Source: Desulfuromonadales bacterium C00003068 (GTDB lineage Bacteria > Desulfobacterota > Desulfuromonadia > Desulfuromonadales > Desulfuromonadaceae). From it: a stretch of 6,090 nt of DNA. Location: NCBI GenBank assembly GCA_001751155.1, contig MAXR01000272.1:1-6090 (forward strand). Direction: 5' to 3'. The notes under the pieces were generated by a model. The model did no database searches and was not told where the DNA came from. It was given only the letters and a program-made list of their open reading frames with translations. Positions 4,700 through 6,090 of this stretch are shown piece after piece (the stretch's first letter is position 1; every line of letters begins with the position of its first letter). The translations under genes and the position numbers were made by a program.

Positions 4700-5890
4700 A
4701 TGAAGCATCGGCATGTATGGTATTTTATTCTGACTAATTCACGTGGAGCAACGTTGGTTTTAGTTGCAATCCTGATGGCAATGTTGATTGGCTTTGCTGC
4801 ATTGGCTATTGATATTGGCTATGTTGCAACGACTCGAAACGAACTGCAGAATATTAGTGATGCCGCGGCTATTGCAGCAGCAGGTAAGCTTGGTGAAATT
4901 TACATGGAAAACGACGGGTCGTATAACCATGACACCGACTATGAGTCGATTGAGACCATCGCACAAGAAGTGGGACTACTCAACCAAGCGGCAGGTTTGT
5001 CCATTGTGATAGCTGGTTCTGATATTGAAATTGGTTCATGGAATGCTGATCCTGGGGCATCACCGCGTTTTACCAGCAATACGGTTGATCCAGACGCTGT
5101 TCGGGTTACTGTAGGTAGGACGGATGATTTAAATGGGAATATAGCAACATTTTTTGCACGAGTGTTTGGTGATGATTCGGTCGCAGTCATGACCGATGCT
5201 GTTGCAGCGTTGACGGGGCCTGCTGTCATCGATCCTGGCGTGCTGAAATTACCCGTTGGCTTGTCAGAGAATCAGTTTCCGAACAATTGTAAAGAGCCGA
5301 TCACCTTTGGTGATACTTTGGATAGTTGTGCCGGATGGCATATCTTTGATGAAGATAAGGTGAATGCTAACGATCTTGATGCCATGATTGTCGGGATGAT
5401 TATTGCGCACCCCGACGGTCTGGCGTGGTTAGAGGCAAACTATCCAGATATGAATAAAATTCCGGCTGGTTATGATTCACCCGGAGTTACTTCGGGTGAA
5501 ACCATATTTAATTTTCAAGGTGGAACGATTACCTCTCTGTTTAATAGCGATGTCAACAATCCCGCCCCCATTGAGGCTTTGTTCGATTTTTGGAAAGAAC
5601 GCGATGATGACGAAGAATATAATTTCCCCGATCAGGCCCCATTCAATCTCGCAGGGTTTGATCGTAATGATGTTTGGGTGGCTACGGTTCCTGTTTATGC
5701 TGATGGCGTACCATGTGAAAACCCAACAGGAGAGCTCCTCATTGTTGGCCAAGCTGATATTATTGTCACTAAAATTAATGGACCACCCGAAAAATCTATC
5801 GACGCTGTAATCGACTGTAATTATAAGGCTTTGCGTGGTGGTGGTGGCAACGGGGGGACGATAGGAGCTATTCCGAACCTCGTCGAGTAG
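4700..5890 (+). CDS. tadG: TadG-like Flp pilus assembly protein with N-terminal Tad domain
   Basis: TadG-like proteins are inner-membrane-anchored periplasmic proteins of the Tad machine and their exact role is unsettled. The 396-residue product opens with a basic end and SRGATLVLVAILMAM (14-28). This looks like a pilin-type start but has Leu instead of Glu at +5. The membrane helix spans about 17-40. The Tad-domain hallmark follows: AIDIGYVATTRNELQNISDAAAIAAAG (36-62 in all, with LQN..DAAA as the key part). A beta-rich region to about 175 ends in ARVFGDDSVAVMTDAVAAL, typical of the family. The large C-terminal part (about 176-380) has four cysteines, Cys197, Cys210, Cys339 and Cys373, with Cys210 in SCAGW. 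It ends in a Gly run (380-386). No von Willebrand (MIDAS) domain, which some TadG proteins carry, is evident. It lies 31 nt after the second tadE. Confidence 0.88.
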   Translation: MKHRHVWYFILTNSRGATLVLVAILMAMLIGFAALAIDIGYVATTRNELQNISDAAAIAAAGKLGEIYMENDGSYNHDTDYESIETIAQEVGLLNQAAGLSIVIAGSDIEIGSWNADPGASPRFTSNTVDPDAVRVTVGRTDDLNGNIATFFARVFGDDSVAVMTDAVAALTGPAVIDPGVLKLPVGLSENQFPNNCKEPITFGDTLDSCAGWHIFDEDKVNANDLDAMIVGMIIAHPDGLAWLEANYPDMNKIPAGYDSPGVTSGETIFNFQGGTITSLFNSDVNNPAPIEALFDFWKERDDDEEYNFPDQAPFNLAGFDRNDVWVATVPVYADGVPCENPTGELLIVGQADIIVTKINGPPEKSIDAVIDCNYKALRGGGGNGGTIGAIPNLVE

Positions 5891-5958
5891 TTTTGATCTC
5901 GTGCTCTTTTGATTTTTTATCCTCGCGAAGAAGTTTTTAAAGAAAACGGAGTTCACCT

Positions 5959-6090
5959 ATGATCAGAACTATCAACGTCGCACTAGAAATCTCTAACAAC
6001 GATCTGTTGCAAAGATTGTTGTCACAGATTCAGGGAATTGATGCGGTTCAGGTCGTTCCTGTTGCGAAGCTGGTTACGAAAGTGAAGCCA
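5959..6090 (+). CDS. tadZ: Probable TadZ/CpaE, N-terminal part, cut by the window edge
   Basis: The reading frame is open from the ATG at 5959 to the last base (44 codons), and it is too short to appear as a closed gene. GGAG (5948-5951) stands 7 nt before the ATG. The visible part, MIRTINVALEISNNDLLQRL then LSQIQGIDAVQVVP, looks like the first strand and helix of the receiver-like domain that precedes the ParA/MinD-type ATPase in TadZ/CpaE. TadZ/CpaE localises the Tad apparatus at the cell pole. The place after tadG and ahead of the expected tadA fits. The ATPase motifs are outside the window, so the call rests on position and a short N-terminus. A different receiver-domain protein is the main alternative. 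Confidence 0.65.
   Translation, partial: MIRTINVALEISNNDLLQRLLSQIQGIDAVQVVPVAKLVTKVKP

Noticed and set aside
5477..5956. 159-codon - strand frame opposite the end of tadG.
   Set aside because: It overlaps the conserved tadG end, has no neighbours on that strand and no recognisable motif.
5884..5958. Terminator between tadG and tadZ in the T-rich gap.
   Set aside because: T runs are present and CGAG/CTCG (5884-5887/5898-5901) can pair, but a 4-bp stem with a 10-nt loop is not enough.

Overview
The window is a stretch of a Tad (tight adherence) / Flp type IVc pilus locus, with every gene on the + strand. In order it holds a Flp major prepilin, a TadV/CpaA prepilin peptidase, RcpC/CpaB, the RcpA/CpaC outer-membrane secretin, a small lipoprotein, two TadE-type pseudopilins in tandem, a TadG-like protein with an N-terminal Tad domain, and the first 44 codons of what is probably TadZ/CpaE, cut by the right edge. 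The motor genes (tadA, tadB, tadC) and tadD are not here. They would be expected to the right, beyond tadZ.

The secretin and the outer-membrane-type lipoprotein show a Gram-negative host. The moderate, slightly AT-leaning composition, the gene order flp-tadV-rcpC-rcpA-lipoprotein-tadE-tadE-tadG-tadZ and the style of the TadG-like protein remind me of Desulfuromonas/Geobacter-type bacteria (formerly Deltaproteobacteria). This taxonomic guess is weak because it rests on memory of gene order, not on a search.

Layout: 1-214 holds flp with its ribosome site. 215-328 is a gap with a terminator-like hairpin and a second inverted repeat. 329-940 is tadV. 941-1036 is a gap with an 8-bp stem-loop whose loop can pair with sequence near the rcpC start. 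1037-3687 holds rcpC, rcpA and the lipoprotein gene, packed with 12-17 nt gaps. 3688-3763 is a gap with a small hairpin and a 10-bp tandem repeat. 3764-5890 holds the two tadE genes and tadG with 31-41 nt gaps. 5891-5958 is a short T-rich gap before tadZ. No gap exceeds 300 bases and no gene is seen on the - strand.

Working model from the known Tad pathway: TadV cleaves Flp and the TadE-type pseudopilins after the glycine that precedes the hydrophobic segment. Flp then polymerises at the inner membrane. RcpC and RcpA form the periplasmic and outer-membrane channel, probably helped by the small lipoprotein. The TadE-type and TadG proteins act as minor or assembly components, and TadZ places the apparatus in the cell. 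Every gene is intact and ordinary for the family. The parts worth a second look are the uncharacterised lipoprotein, the duplicated tadE, and the RNA structures in the two gaps around tadV.
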